Assembly: GCA_032433595.1 (NCBI GenBank)
Contig: JASWJB010000058.1
Span: 105,207 to 169,206, forward strand
DNA from: Conoideocrella luteorostrata
Taxonomy: Eukaryota; Ascomycota; Sordariomycetes; Hypocreales; Clavicipitaceae
Direction: 5' to 3'
Length of the DNA stretch: 64,000 nt
The notes beneath the pieces were generated by a model that was not told the origin of the DNA, did not search any database, and saw only the letters and a program-made list of their open reading frames with translations. Position numbers and translations under genes: made by a program. Positions 11,020 to 23,646 of the stretch are shown one piece after another; positions within the stretch are counted from its first letter, which is position 1, and each line of letters begins with the position of its first letter.

Positions 11020-13967
11020 TCACTTATGTCGGCGAAATCTGCTCCTGACTTTGGTCGTCACAGGCTTTGGATCCACTTTCGCTAAGATATCGTCAAATGT
11101 TGCCCCAGACGTGGTAACCGACTTGGCTTGAAGTGCCATACTGTGATCTCGGCCCGTTGGATAGACAAGATTCACTGAAGATGAAGTTCTCATGCTTAGA
11201 TGCTTGTGAGGCAGTCGTCTGTCAACTGGGTTGTTTGGGTTATGGCTGCCGAGGACATTTTCAGACTCGAAAGTAATGGGTTCGAGTCCCATCGCGATGC
11301 TTAACCGGGAGAATTGCGAAGCTTGTTGAGAAGTTGAAAATCTCGTGGAGTGTAAGGCATGATGCGAGTCGCCGGGCAGCGGCGACTGTACGCTAGAGCC
11401 ACTAAGTGGTGTTGAGTTCCGCGATGATGTGGCTGAATGTTGCAATAGCAACCCAAGAGGCTCCTCAAGAGGCGGCTCATCTGCACTATTCAAGTCTTCC
11501 CACTGTTTTGCTGCAATCCAACAGTAGCTTCGGTGATACGTAGCTTGAATACTAAACATCACGGCATCCGCAGAAAGCTCTACAAGACCGCCTCCGCCGA
11601 TGACCTCGTACCACATCTTGCGCACTTCTTGATCGCTAACCCAAGGTAGGTTGTTCATAGGGGGCTCGCACAGGAAATACTCCACGTCTTCTGTATGTTT
11701 GACTCCTGGAGCATCCACAACCAACAGCGGGAGTGACTGGAGAACCGCGTAGAGGAATAACCAATATCCGATGCGCTGGTCTACTAGATTCTTGAGCACA
11801 TTGCCTCTGCTTTCGCGAATCTCGAAGTCCTTGAACTTGCTGATAAATGGCAGCCCAGCACCGTTTTCATCCTGGTTGTATGATTCGCTTAATAGGGGAA
11901 ACAATTCGTACTCTTTGAACACTCTTCCCATCTTGCTCTGATCCTTGACTGATGGAAGCCGCGGCACGTCGAATGGAATAGGGGGTAACACTGGCGGCTT
12001 TGATCGATCAAACTCTGAAAGTATAGTTCGTAAAGCAGACAAACTCAGCTCGCTAAGGTTATCCGAGACGACCGGAAGTTCGTCCATAGTTCGGCTGGTG
12101 AGCATGGTACGATCGACGAGTAGGTCATACAAAGCACACATATCCGCGTAAAGAGCCTTTAGAGCAAGTCTATTAAGCCCGTTTTTGGTAAAGGGATGTA
12201 CTTTATTGCTGACTTTAGGAGGCCAACTACCAAACTCCGCCCTATAGTGATTCAGAGTGAACTTTCGCATCTTGTTAAATGAGTTTCGCCAACTTTTAAA
12301 CCGCACAAGTTTGAGTTCAGGAGTAGACTTTGAGTTGGCAATACCCGCGAAAAGCGATGGAAAATCAAAGTGCTCCAAGTGTTCGTTCACACTATGCTGC
12401 CTGCTCACCAAATCCAGGTGTGCTCGTTCCAGTTTTTGTTGAGTGCATAAAGATGCTTGGTTAAATAATGATAGTTGCTGGTCCATGATAGCAGAGTACA
12501 TGCCTGCCGCGTGTGCGAATGCTTCACTGTATAAGTCCACGCACCGCATTCGTTCACCGAGAATGAGTGCCTTGATAGTTTTCTCGGGACTATGGCGACA
12601 ATCCGAAAGACCCATCTGGTTTAAGTAATATTTAAAGCTCAGTTTTGCAACTTCCCCGAAGTCGCTCCCGTCGAGGCTTGAGAAACCAAATTCTTGGAGC
12701 AAATTGGCAACGTCAAGAACTGCATCAAAAATTTTAGAGCGAGTCTTCAGCCCTACAAGAGGCTGCCGAGTGAGAAACGCAAATAGATTTCTTATTGAGA
12801 TGAGTCTGCCAAAATGAGTTGGCTCGCCATCGTCGAGCGTAGTCAAGTGAGCCGACGCTGTTGGGGTCAATGGGAGATGTAGTCGAAGAGCATCTGGATC
12901 TTCTATGATAGATCTTGTAAAAGGTGATTCCATGCGGCCGGCATCGTCAACACGCAGACGTTGGTGGCCAACGCATCCCGTTGACCGGGTTCTCGACAGT
13001 GAGTCCGATTCAGAATGAATGAGCGCGTTGAAGACATTTGAAGTGGAAACCACGAATTCAGGCACTTTGAAGGAAGGACCGCAGCCGCTTCCTCGAGGAT
13101 ATAAATAAACATAAACATTTCCATTATCGTCCCATAACTCAGGAACCTATATGAATCGTTAACAATACTTCACATGGGGGAGAACAGCTCCATATATACC
13201 TTTTCTGCGGTTCTCAAGAATGATGGATTGTATTCTGACTGGTAGTCGTCCAGTAGGACCCAGACTTGGGTATTGTCATCTTCATTAGAACTCCAGGAAT
13301 TGAAACGAGAACGTCCGTCCATAGAAAGCCAGCTACGCCGCAGGCTTTTTTTACTCGGGCTTTGACTGTCGTTTTGCGAAGTGCAAGGGTCCCAGATAGT
13401 AGGAAGTGACGTGGATGGTGCCAATTTTGCCTGTGCAGATGCACTTCTGCGCTCTCTGAGCTTGGGGATTGCTGACACTTGGAGTTCCTTAAGGACATTG
13501 GATTGCGGAGGTATCAAATTCTGCTCAACCGGAGAGCTGTTTCGTGACAGAGAATTGTAATTTACTTTGCGTGAATAGTTCCTATGTAATTGAATCTGCT
13601 GTTGTGATTTGATGTCATGGTCACCGGTGCTCTTCCGGCATGCTCCAGCTTGTGTCATAAGTTCATGTTCGGTCATTTTCCCGCCCATTTTCTTTGGATA
13701 TAGTAGGTCGGATGCATGATTTCCCTGGATTTGATGCGTAAAAAGGGGACAGAAACAGTCCGAAGTTTCCACGAATTCAATCTGGGGAATATGAAGCATT
13801 GCAAGGAACTGCGCTCCAGATGAGTGTTGGTGACACGCATGAATATTGTTTTGCAACCCTTCCAAGTTAAAAGGCTTTTTCCTTGGGTTGCAAGCTTCAT
13901 CTTCTGAATACGAAGCAATATAGGGCGGAGGCGCGGGCATTAGGGTCTGAGTCGGCATGCTTTCCAT
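11020..13967 (-). CDS. Large conserved fungal protein of DUF8004 type, two exons
   Basis: Exons 13967..13200 and 13146..11020 are joined across a 53-bp intron (GTATAT...ATAG, phase 0) and encode about 964 aa. The join restores a hallmark segment: VPELWDDNGNVYVYLYPRG, then GSGCGPSFKVPEF. I associate that segment with a widespread ascomycete protein carrying a DUF8004 domain. The N-terminal 240 residues are disordered and rich in Ser, Pro and Gln. The following 450 or so residues are a helical folded region (HFGRLISIRNLFAFLTRQPL, then FGFSSLDGSDFGEVAKL). The C-terminal 150 residues are again Ser-rich with basic patches. No enzymatic motif is visible, there is no signal peptide or membrane helix, and it is presumably intracellular. 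Function is unknown. The DUF number is from memory, so the domain name is less certain than the gene itself. Confidence 0.85.
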
Positions 13968-15787
13968 TTTCGCTTATGTTCGCTGGATCAGCGGTGAATG
14001 ATTACTTATGGTATCAAGTATTAGCATGGGTTGACGATACAAGTGTACTAAAAACATTACTATTCTCAGACTGGGAGAGCAAACCTGATGATGATATGAG
14101 TGAAACCTTAAAATACTCATCGTCTGAATGCAAAGAAAGACGGGAGTTGAGTAGATGAGATGCAGTCGAGGTGGCAGACACGGCTCTGCTTGATGTCCCT
14201 GATAAGCAGAGCCGGCGACTCGTTGACTTGTCTCTTGACCGATTACGCACCCACCCCAAAAGCAGATGCAAATGTCATCTCCGTCAAGGCTATCTTTTCT
14301 GTTGCTTATTGAACCCGAGAGAAGAATCTGTATTTGAGTATAAACAAGACAACGAAAGCGTGAAAGGGAGTCTTATTTTCGGATGCACTTGGCCGAGGTC
14401 ATACTAAATAGCGCATGGCTCGATGGCGACAAGTAAATTTGTCGATAGGTAGCGGAAAGATGATGAGGTCAAGATTTCAATATGGTGATATTCTTTAAAA
14501 TCCTAGACATCAGGTCATCGTCAACCCTTACAGAAAAGGGTTTTCGGCTTGAGGCCAGGACCTAGAACACGGCGCAGCCGCCTGCGGCCTACACGTCCGG
14601 CATGGAGCGGACAGACAAGGGATAGATAATCCCTTATGGCGACCGAGGAGATACATGTATATATTGATCAATTTTTTTTTCAATATTTCAAGTATGCGTA
14701 CTAAAGATACTTCCTTTAATGGGCCTAAATGCCGACGGCCCTGACAAAACTACTAAAACACCGTGTGCGGACCGAGTGTCGCCCTTCCTTTGTAGACTTT
14801 CGATTGGCTCGCACGCCTTGCAGTAACATTAGGGATATGTAAGCCTCCGCGGCACCAAAGGGCACAAAAGCGATAAATGTGAACAATGCTATCAAGAGAG
14901 CATTAAAGAAGGCACACGGTCGGGGGCAGACACGGCTGGTGGGTGAGACCCCCTTGAATACGCTCATGTCTCAAATCGTTAGATCGGATGAGCTCCAGAC
15001 TCAGCATCCACCCAATCAAAGTATCCCGTACCTGTTCCAGTATCGATAGACGTGACCTATTTCGCCCAACACCGTGTACAACGAAGTGGATACATTGTCG
15101 CCCAAACACGTCACGAACGGAGGGTGAGCAGCTCCCCAATGATGCGAAACGGGCATCCAATTGCAGACTTTGAGGAGCATATTGGTGCACAATATAGCTA
15201 GGCAACTTGTGGAACATCCCAAGCAGCACTTTTAGTAATATAAACCATTTATTCTTGATCGCCTCCACACTTGTGACCTGCAGTGGATTTTGCGAGACCA
15301 CCTGATGTATTGGTAACTCTACCCTGCATCAATTTCTCCCTAAGCCGCGTCTGTTGTCAGCTACTTAGAGGTTATCGGCTTTCGGTTACCTGGCCATGCG
15401 CTTGGCGGTGCTACAAAGTCAATGCACCGTAACGGTACAACAGAAGGCCCCAGCTGAGTTCATTTATCTCCCTTCACAGAGTTGGTGACAACGAATCCAT
15501 CACTGCATCCAACATACCACCTTATGACGGCTAATTTGATTTATAAGCTCTTAGGCCATGAGAACTCGGATGCGGGGCATTAATTACCCTTTTTCTTTCA
15601 GTTAGGTGTTCCAGTGTACGCATTGTATTCAAGCAGCATTGGCTTCTACCGTAAGATCTGCTAAGACAAGTACTACGATATAATCTGCGATTTTTTCCAG
15701 ATAAACAGTTTGTGTTAGAATAACTCTCCACTTGGAATGACCCGATTGTGTTTCAGTTACACAATATGATCAATATGCAATGTTCGT
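13968..15787. other. Intergenic, with one unresolved possibly coding patch
   Basis: About 1.8 kb. At 14.5-14.65 kb there is a GC-richer patch with a small inverted repeat (GGGATAGATAATCCC, 14619-14633). At 14725-15301 the minus strand has three overlapping frames. One starts at ATG 14967 and contains a membrane-like stretch (ALLIALFTFIAFVPFGAAEA). Another contains TCLGDNVSTSLYTVLGEIGH. They may be exons of a small membrane protein or a decayed gene; I could not join them with good splice sites. Confidence 0.35.
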
Positions 15788-18169
15788 CTATTTTTTCAGC
15801 GCTAGCAACGAGAACGTACCCCCTACAACGGGCCTCGCAGTAAATTGAATGCTGCCCGCATAGCCACCGGTATCTACATCGTACAAGTCCGTAAAAGCAC
15901 GCCAGGTGGGCGTTTCGTTAAGCCACCTGGCAATCTTAGAGATGAACATCCGCCGAGTCTCAGGTTTAGCTACCGCCGCCACATACAGCTCCCAGTCGAC
16001 TTTAGTCCAATGGCTGCGGGTGTCGAGAACAACACCGTAATGGCTTTGTATCTCAAGATAGAAGTTGCTTTGCATGTCATATATATTCTGAGGAATAAAA
16101 TCAAGACCTAGTAGCTTGTCTAGATAAATATTGTAGAGTAAGCCTGGAAAGAATGGTGTTAGTTTGTGCAACTTATATTGCAGATCAACAACATACCGTA
16201 TGAGTTCTTTTCGCCGTACTGCAGCGTAGCATGCCCTGCATTGATATTCACACCGTTTTGAGTCCAGAAAGACAGATATTCCTTGGCTAATGTGGAGTAT
16301 TTGCTACTTTGGTCCTCATGCCCGGCTCGAGTAACGACTTCTGACATAGCATACAGAGCGATGATTCCTTTTATGGCCAAATTGGTTTGATTACTTATCG
16401 CATGTGATTAGTTACGCAGACTGTGAGTTTTGAAAAGACTAGACCTACGCAAGATGACCAGCGAAGTCATCAGTAGACAACTGATTGGCAGGGACTTTTG
16501 CATCTTCAATCAGATACTGCGCCCACCTGACAATCAAATCCCAGTTGTCGGAGAGGTACTTATCATCATGCAGCAACTGCGAGTAGGCGAGCATCATAAT
16601 AATCATGTTGCCACATTCCTCCAAGGGCATAAGTTCATCATTACCGCCTGGGTAGCCAATAGCTCGTGGAAAACGTCCTAAATCATGCGGCGACCAGCTG
16701 TTAGGATAATGATATCGAGCATTAATTAACAGAGGCTCCATGAGATATTTTAGTAGGTTCGGGTTCAAGTATAGGAAGATAGGTGCTGCGGGGAAAATAA
16801 CATCAACAGTCTGAATGTCGCTATTTGAGGATATTTCTTTTAGGAAAATTAAAGGATTTGATGGTGTACCGGTGTATGCGAGAGCCCCGAAGGTTTGTCT
16901 GACGGATAGAGTAGTGATGGAGGCATAGTCCTGGCCAGCGGCTGCGACAGAGTCGTTGTGTATACGAAGATCTAACCGATCAGCATAATCTGTAGCATGA
17001 TCGTAGTCATGGTAGAAGAACGGGACTAAGTTGTTCTCCTGAAAATACGAAGCCCAAAGAGAAGGTAAACTCTGAGGTTGATCTTTCTGTCCAACCCACT
17101 GAATGCTGTCTGGTTGAACCACTCCAATTGTAAACAGGGTTGACACCCATCGATCTCGAACAGTGCCTAGATCACGAGAAAGTGCGAAAATTGGCCTATT
17201 AAATATTAGCGTGAGGTCAAAGGCTCTATACAGAACGGAATTACACCACCATTTGTCGTTGACGGCACGAAACTGGCTATCAACTTGGTTATCGAGAGAT
17301 CCATGCTCGAGGAATTGTCCGCGCACATCCACGGCTGCGCCAATCTTATACGTCACTCCATGCTTCTCCCCTGTGGACCAATACCATCTACCCCAAGCCG
17401 CCTTCTCCCCGTCCTCTTGGAAGACGGACTGTTGTTGTTTCCAAAATATATGGCTTCGCACCGCAGAGTCAGAAAGTGTATCCCATTGAATGACTGCTCC
17501 ATTGTCACCGGACGCCCACTCTAATAAAATATCAGCCCCTGCTTCAAAGAATTAAATGTGGATATAACTGACCTGATGATACATCGGAGTAAATCTGAAC
17601 ATCGTGCGAGCCACCATCGCGAGATCTAATATCCACTCTCATATACGAGAAAGGGATAGATTGACGCTTCAAGTCATCGGGATAGACGGGAGAAAAGAAC
17701 TCAATCGTCATGTCAACCTTTCCCGCAACAGACATTTTAAAAATACTGCGTGTCGAAGTATACTCCATGCTTAACTGGTCGACATTCGGCGCTCCTGGAG
17801 CACCCCCCATCCAATTGTACGCCTGACCGTCCACCTTGACGAATCCTTGCCATCCTTGGATTCCAGTGCTGCAAATGATTAGAAAAGTACAAGTAGCGGT
17901 TGCGTTGCGCCCTGAAAATGGCCTGCGAAGACTTTCTGACGTTGTAGCGGCTGTAGAAATGGCGAAACTTACTCCCAAAATTTGGGCCACTCGCCCGGAA
18001 GAACTCCATGAGGACCATCTTCCTGACCGTTTAGCCAAACATTCAAGTATGGATTGCGAACGGCCAAAGGAACAGCTGGGGGCCTAAGTGGAGTAAACAA
18101 AGAATCTGCCTGTGACTGTCCAACTAAGCGAAGAAGGACAGCCGCTAAAGAGAAGTTAACGAACTTCAT
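15788..18169 (-). CDS. gtaA: Secreted glutaminase A (GtaA-like), five exons
   Basis: Exons 18169..17973, 17868..17573, 17520..16449, 16393..16197 and 16143..15788 give 705 aa, matching the usual 650-700 aa of fungal GtaA. The four introns are 104, 52, 55 and 53 bp, all GT-AG, and frames join exactly (for example PKFW-DTGIQGWQGF and YSDVSSEWASGD). A signal peptide (MKFVNFSLAAVLLRLVGQSQA) directs secretion. Family landmarks run in order: SLFTPLRPPAVPLAVRNPY at the mature N-terminus, NWMGGAP, then DHATDYADRLD, NPLIFLKEISSN, YPNSWSPHDLGRFPRAIGYP, MPLEECGNM and the C-terminal GTFSLLALKK. These correspond to the DUF5127, DUF4965 and DUF1793 regions. It hydrolyses L-glutamine to glutamate and ammonia outside the cell. 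No frameshift or premature stop is seen in this model. Confidence 0.95.
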
Positions 18170-21026
18170 AGCGCCGCGGAGCCGCTACGAGCATCTATGA
18201 GTTCGAATTAGCTCGTCAATCACCCTCTAGTCTTGAATACTCGTCCTCGGTACTTATAATAGACAGGAAAAATGGTAAAGGGTTATCGCTGTATCAACTT
18301 TGGAATGATACGACAATATTTTCAAATGGACTATGGGCAAGAAAGGGCAAGTGTTGTTGTTTAGGTCCACAAATCTGAGTGTGTTACGGAGCCATCATTC
18401 TCTTACGCGTGCAACAAAGTCTGGAAGGATTAGACAGTTTATGTGCTACTTAAACATAGAAATCTGATCACTTATTAATAACATTTTAGAGATGAAGAAT
18501 CGTTGGACAAGACTGACTCAATGATCGATCCGGCTGGCAGATTAAGTTTATCGATTTAGAGTTATCGCAAAGTGAAAGTAAAAAGACAAAAAAAAAAAAG
18601 ATCGCTCCGGATGGTTGGCTAGCAGGTTATTATTTAATAAAAAACACTATTGAACAAACTTATTACCAATAACAGGGTTCATCGAAATACAGTATATCTT
18701 TGTTCTCGGCTTGGGGCGTGCCCAATAAAGGAATGAGTCTTTAATTAAATAACTATTTTAGTGATCTTAACAGATATGCAAGTAAGATATTCTATGTTCG
18801 CGTTTTCGCAGCAATTCTGACTGATTTGGCTCTTACGGTTAACGGCTGATGGTAATCCTCTATTATCGGCCCAAGACACAAGTTGCAGCACAAGCATTGA
18901 AAGTGAAATATGCTTTTATAAGAAAAATCCACAGTGCTACCATTGGAATGCTGCGCGATGAGATAGCATTTCAAAGTTTGCAAGCGCGTCTGGCTCTCTC
19001 ACGTGACAAAGGTGCCATATCCAGGAAGATTTCTGCATAAAATGCATAAAGTGTGGTTAGAGATTTATTCATTGCAATACCTTCATAGGATCCAGGATAT
19101 TCTAGGCTGCTCAACTAAAAAAATTTTGGATCTAATAAACGAATTCACTATCACGTTAAGCTAACATAGGGTCTGGTTCACCTTACCACTTATTTATTTG
19201 AGAAGAACGCCGTAATTCTGTTACCAAAAGATGTGACACCACTACATGTCACCTTTTTATGTGATAATCCTTGATGTTCATCGTGATAGGTCTTATCCTG
19301 ACTGAAGGATTACGTATAATAAAGACTGTCAGTTGTCGACAGCCGTGTTGCCGCTTGCAAATGCGCGGCGCCTGATCCGGCCGCGTCTTTTAGATGGCAA
19401 GAAGCTGCATCCCTTTTCGGACGATCGACCCACAACACAATGGTCATTGGGATTATGAAGCCATTTTGAGTATGCCCAAGAGACCAGTGCTCGTCCGGAT
19501 TTGGCGAGCATAGCCGAACGGCAGATGGTGAAACCTTCACACATTAACCTCGGAGGCGCGGTGAAAATCCCAACGAAGAATGTTTAATTCTCTGAGCTTT
19601 TGCGGTTCTTAGATTAATGATGAGCATCTTGAAAGTCATTTATGACTTTCAGAGTACCGTTTAAGACCGGAGATAGCACTAAGGCATGTTAAATAAACAG
19701 TGCGCACATTAGTTAACTTTTTGAGTGGAATAAACACTCGTCGACCATCTCCGTTAGGTAGCACCATAGAAACGCATCGCCAACTGTTGGAATATCGCCG
19801 CCAAGCACACAATAAGAGCACGGATATCGTCACGTGGTCACCTTTCGGCCACCCTATTTATACGGGTATCGTAGGCATCATAGCTTGACTTGTTTTCCCT
19901 TCTTAGATAGACCCGACTTATTGAATATATTGTATTTGAAGCAGTTGATCTAGATCACCTGTTGCACACCCTGTGCAACCCACACCAACGTTGGCTTAGC
20001 CTATTGCAGCCACTGTAAAAGCTGATACTCAATACATAGCTGTGCTCGGCGAAGTTTTTTTGTGGAAACCGCTAACGGAATGAACCATCATTCCTGCCTA
20101 TGACCGAAGCATGAAACTTGGTTACGTAAATTCCTTCGCTGTGATACGACGTAGCCAGTGTTAAAGACATTGTGGTTTTCAAGCAAATCTAAGCTTTCAT
20201 ACCCCTTTTTCCCGATGAACATCAAACCTTAGATTAGAGGTCATCATTTGCACATAGAACAAAATGTACGTAATTGAAGGCATCAGAAGGAACTTACCTG
20301 ATTATGTACTCTGTTATGTACGATCGAACCGAAATATCCGTCAATCAGCTCTAAAGTAGGCAATCCATTGATTTGTCTCTGAAAGGTCATTGATAAAACT
20401 TTTCTATACTGTGCTGTCATAGGATAATTCTACAGATAGTTCTGTCTGGGATTTTCCGGCAAAGTATGACGAAGTATTTCTCCGCATATTCCGACATCCC
20501 GTATCAGCGAATCGCTAACTAGATTAATGAAGCCAGAGAAGGAGGTCAAGTTCCTCGTCAGTTAACTGGAATCTAAAGACATATTTCCGCAATCGGAACA
20601 CATGTAACGTAGCAATACACATTGTGGCACATATTACCACGGGCGAAGCCCAAAAGCGTGGACTGTTTCTAGCAGTCCTGGACCTTGATGTCGTAGCTGG
20701 ATAAGTTTCCATCTAAGGTGTTGTTCCGCAGTCACTATTTGTACACAGATGCTGTGAGTCTACTGATTCCTCTATTCCTGTTGATCACGGAAGCTTCTGC
20801 GTGTAAAGGACTGGCGTTGAAGCGACTGCAATCTAACGCCCTGTTCTACACATAATGGCATAGTTAGCAGAGATTACTCACGTGTCGAATTTAGTCTGTC
20901 AAAAGGAGATTCCAGCCCGTTAGGATATGAATTTAATGGAAGGTTTTATATGTAACTCTCCGTACTCTGAAGTATGTATTTTTCCTCAGTTGGGAGTAAC
21001 AATTAGTCTCAGCCGGGTCCACTTAT

Positions 21027-21071
21027 GTGCACGGGCCACAAATGATGTCCGCCTCGTTGTGGACCGTGCAC
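21027..21071. repeat. 45-nt imperfect palindrome, copy 1
   Basis: The left arm GTGCACGGGCCACAA pairs with the right arm TTGTGGACCGTGCAC (14 of 15 pairs) around a 15-nt loop. A palindrome of the same length with nearly the same arms lies at 31864-31908. It directly abuts the inverted-repeat element starting at 21072. Confidence 0.7.
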
Positions 21072-21538
21072 AAAGGCGATGCTTATCACCCTAACAGCCA
21101 CATCACTCCAACGGCCACTTTTTGGAATAATGACTTCAATTATACTAGCTACCTATTCTAATAACCCTCTTTGTATAAAAAGAATATTATTTAATTTATA
21201 GGAGTATAATACTATGTCTGTGCCTTTTCGCAGCTTTAAAATATACCTTCTTGTCGTAGTTATGGTTCCTCCCTTTACTTACAAAATCTTCCTTCTCGCC
21301 CTACCTTATTAATTTACTTATTAGTCTTGAGCAAATAACATAAAATTCCTCGACAAATGCCGCGATTTGAGCGCCTAGATTATCGTTAATATATTAAAGA
21401 GCCTTAATAACACATATTCCCACTTTGCCTTTTGCCGCATTAAAGCTAGCTATAGCAATTTTCACGGTTAAATGCATTAAAAAGTTGAAAAGTAGCTGTT
21501 AGAGTGATGTGGTCGTTGGGGCAATAAGTATCACTTCT
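21072..21538. mobile_element. MITE-like inverted-repeat element, RIP-degraded
   Basis: The left arm (about 21072-21123) and the reverse complement of the right arm (about 21487-21538) align over about 50 nt without gaps. They share cores CCACATCACTC-AAC-GC-AC and CTTAT--CCC-AAC. In the innermost 42 positions I count 9 mismatches, all C/T or G/A. The 360-bp interior is AT-rich and has no coding capacity. No clear target-site duplication is visible. It is best read as a non-autonomous DNA transposon, or the ends of a deleted one; the superfamily is unknown. Confidence 0.6.
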
Positions 21539-23646
21539 AGTGGGAGGGAAACGAGTACTCTTTGTTCAGGAAGCCGTGATATGCCGAGTGTATAGATGCT
21601 AAGTCGTCACGTTATGAGGGTCTAGAATCAGAGCAATTTAGCACAATAGAGGAGATATGCACGATTGAATAGATTGAATTCGTCGATACTGATTCTTCCG
21701 GATTCCTTATATTGAAGGGGAGAGATTCTCATTTTTACCCGTAAAGTTTTATCCTTGAACTTGATTCTCGATTTCCAACGATTTCCGACCGGCTCAAAGC
21801 ACCTTTGGAAGCCACCTGCAGCCACCGAATAATCTCATCACTAATACAGCTATTTATAACATTTATGTTTCTGGCAGAAGTAATTCTAGACGCATCATAA
21901 ATACCCAAACGAGTTTTTGTCTTGAGAGTTCATAGCTAACCTGTTGGACAAGTCGGAGAGCTTGCTCTTGTCAAATGTGGCAGTTTACAACGCAGAATAT
22001 CACGAAGAATACAGTCAATATATAATTCCGCAACAAACTCCATTACGGCAACCAACTTCGTAGTATGAATTACGGCGTAGACAGACACCTCAAATTATCA
22101 GCTAGATTTCAGCTATAGGAAGAGCTGGCGGAGGGGTTCGCCTAACCACTACGCTGGGCAGGACGTCTGTTATAGAGGAATAGCATGGATCACTACGTGG
22201 CTAGCAATGGAAACTGGTATGGCCAACGATGATGGAGACTATTATGTCAACATGTGATGGAGAAAATAATTAGAAATGGCCTATAATGGAAAAACGGTTC
22301 TTCAGATGCGTGGACTCTAGGAAAGATTGTCAACTGAAATGAAAGCGGAGCCAAGATTTGAATCGTCGCCATCATTGATTGACGCAACACGTAAAATTTT
22401 AAAATGATCTATCCCTTTAAGTGAGTTATACCCTTTCACATCCCGTCAGAGTGTTTCTTATCTACAATATTTGCACAATCCACATCATACTTTAACGCGG
22501 CATTAGATCACACCTTGGGCTCAACAATTATTTGGATAGCTACTCAAAGTCTAGCTTGTGAGAGACGTTTTCAATGAACCTTAAAACGTGAGTCATTACC
22601 CATGCCACTCCAGCATCTCTTAAAAATTTGTGGCGAATGCTGGATCAGCAGACCAGTACGTCGGATTGGCAGGAGACGGTATAGCTATTTTGGAAATGTT
22701 CTATGATCCATACGCGGTAGAGATTTAAAGTAATAGCTGCCAATATAAAGAGATCACAGCTAATTTCCTTCAGATTTGATACTGTCGTGTGATGACCAGT
22801 GATTGGTCCAAGAGATAAATCGTGTCGTTGATTTATGCTGGCAGTAACACTAGGACGTCGTAGTCTGAGAAATGGGTAATGTCACGTTGGATGATAGACA
22901 CTGGAGTCTCAATCTGGTGATGTGGTCTTAGCAATGGTTTTTCGTGTCATGGTGTTTCGCGTCATGATATGCCGCGTCCTATTAAAAAGGGGTTATAGTC
23001 GCGTCCGAAACCCATTAAAGCACGTCGCGATGCGTTGCAACAGAGACAGCGAAGCGCCAATTGCTTCGGCGCAAGGACCCCGAAATATTCGGATCATCTT
23101 TATCCGGAGGAAGCCAGCCATGATGTGCCTGGATTTAATCAATTAGTGCCGCTGAAGTTGAACTCAGTGCGGATGTCTCATCCATATTGGGCTGAGCCAA
23201 TATCCCCTTTTGCGGATTCTAGCCCGGCGACGGAATTTAGTAAAACGGGAGATTGACACGGGGCAAACGATTCGACTGAGCTGGGATCCAACCGAGGAAG
23301 CATCCAGATTGACGTTAAAATTTCAGGCTCTACATACACAATAATTTCCAGCCTTTTTGGACCATTCCCATGACTGAGACACATTTTCAAGCGGAAGGAG
23401 CGGAAGGAGGCATTGGACTGTGAAGAAACTCGGTAGCCATTGACAAACCGTGGATTCGAGATGGACACGATGCTCGCCTTCCAACTAATAAAATCCTCAT
23501 CATGCCTAACTCGCTCCAAGCATATTGAATTCTTATATCTCGCTTCTAGTAACCATCTGTCCCTCACTCTGATCCTTCAGGCTAACTTCTATTTTTATCA
23601 AGCACATTCGTTTCTTCAATTGTCAATCTTTACTGAGTAATTCAAA

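Larger units (their letters stand above)
18170..23646. other. AT-rich gene desert of about 5.5 kb
   Basis: No frame above 130 codons and no family resemblance on either strand. The sequence is AT-rich with many TpA steps. It contains an inverted-repeat element (21072-21538) and an adjoining 45-nt palindrome (21027-21071). The arms of the element differ by transitions only, which suggests RIP-inactivated repeats. The last few hundred bases are the promoter of the Rds1-like gene. Confidence 0.65.

Noticed and set aside
22930..22975. Short imperfect repeats TTTCGTGTCATG / TTTCGCGTCATG / ATGCCGCGTC
   Set aside because: Only about three degenerate units in a RIP-like region, with no array structure.
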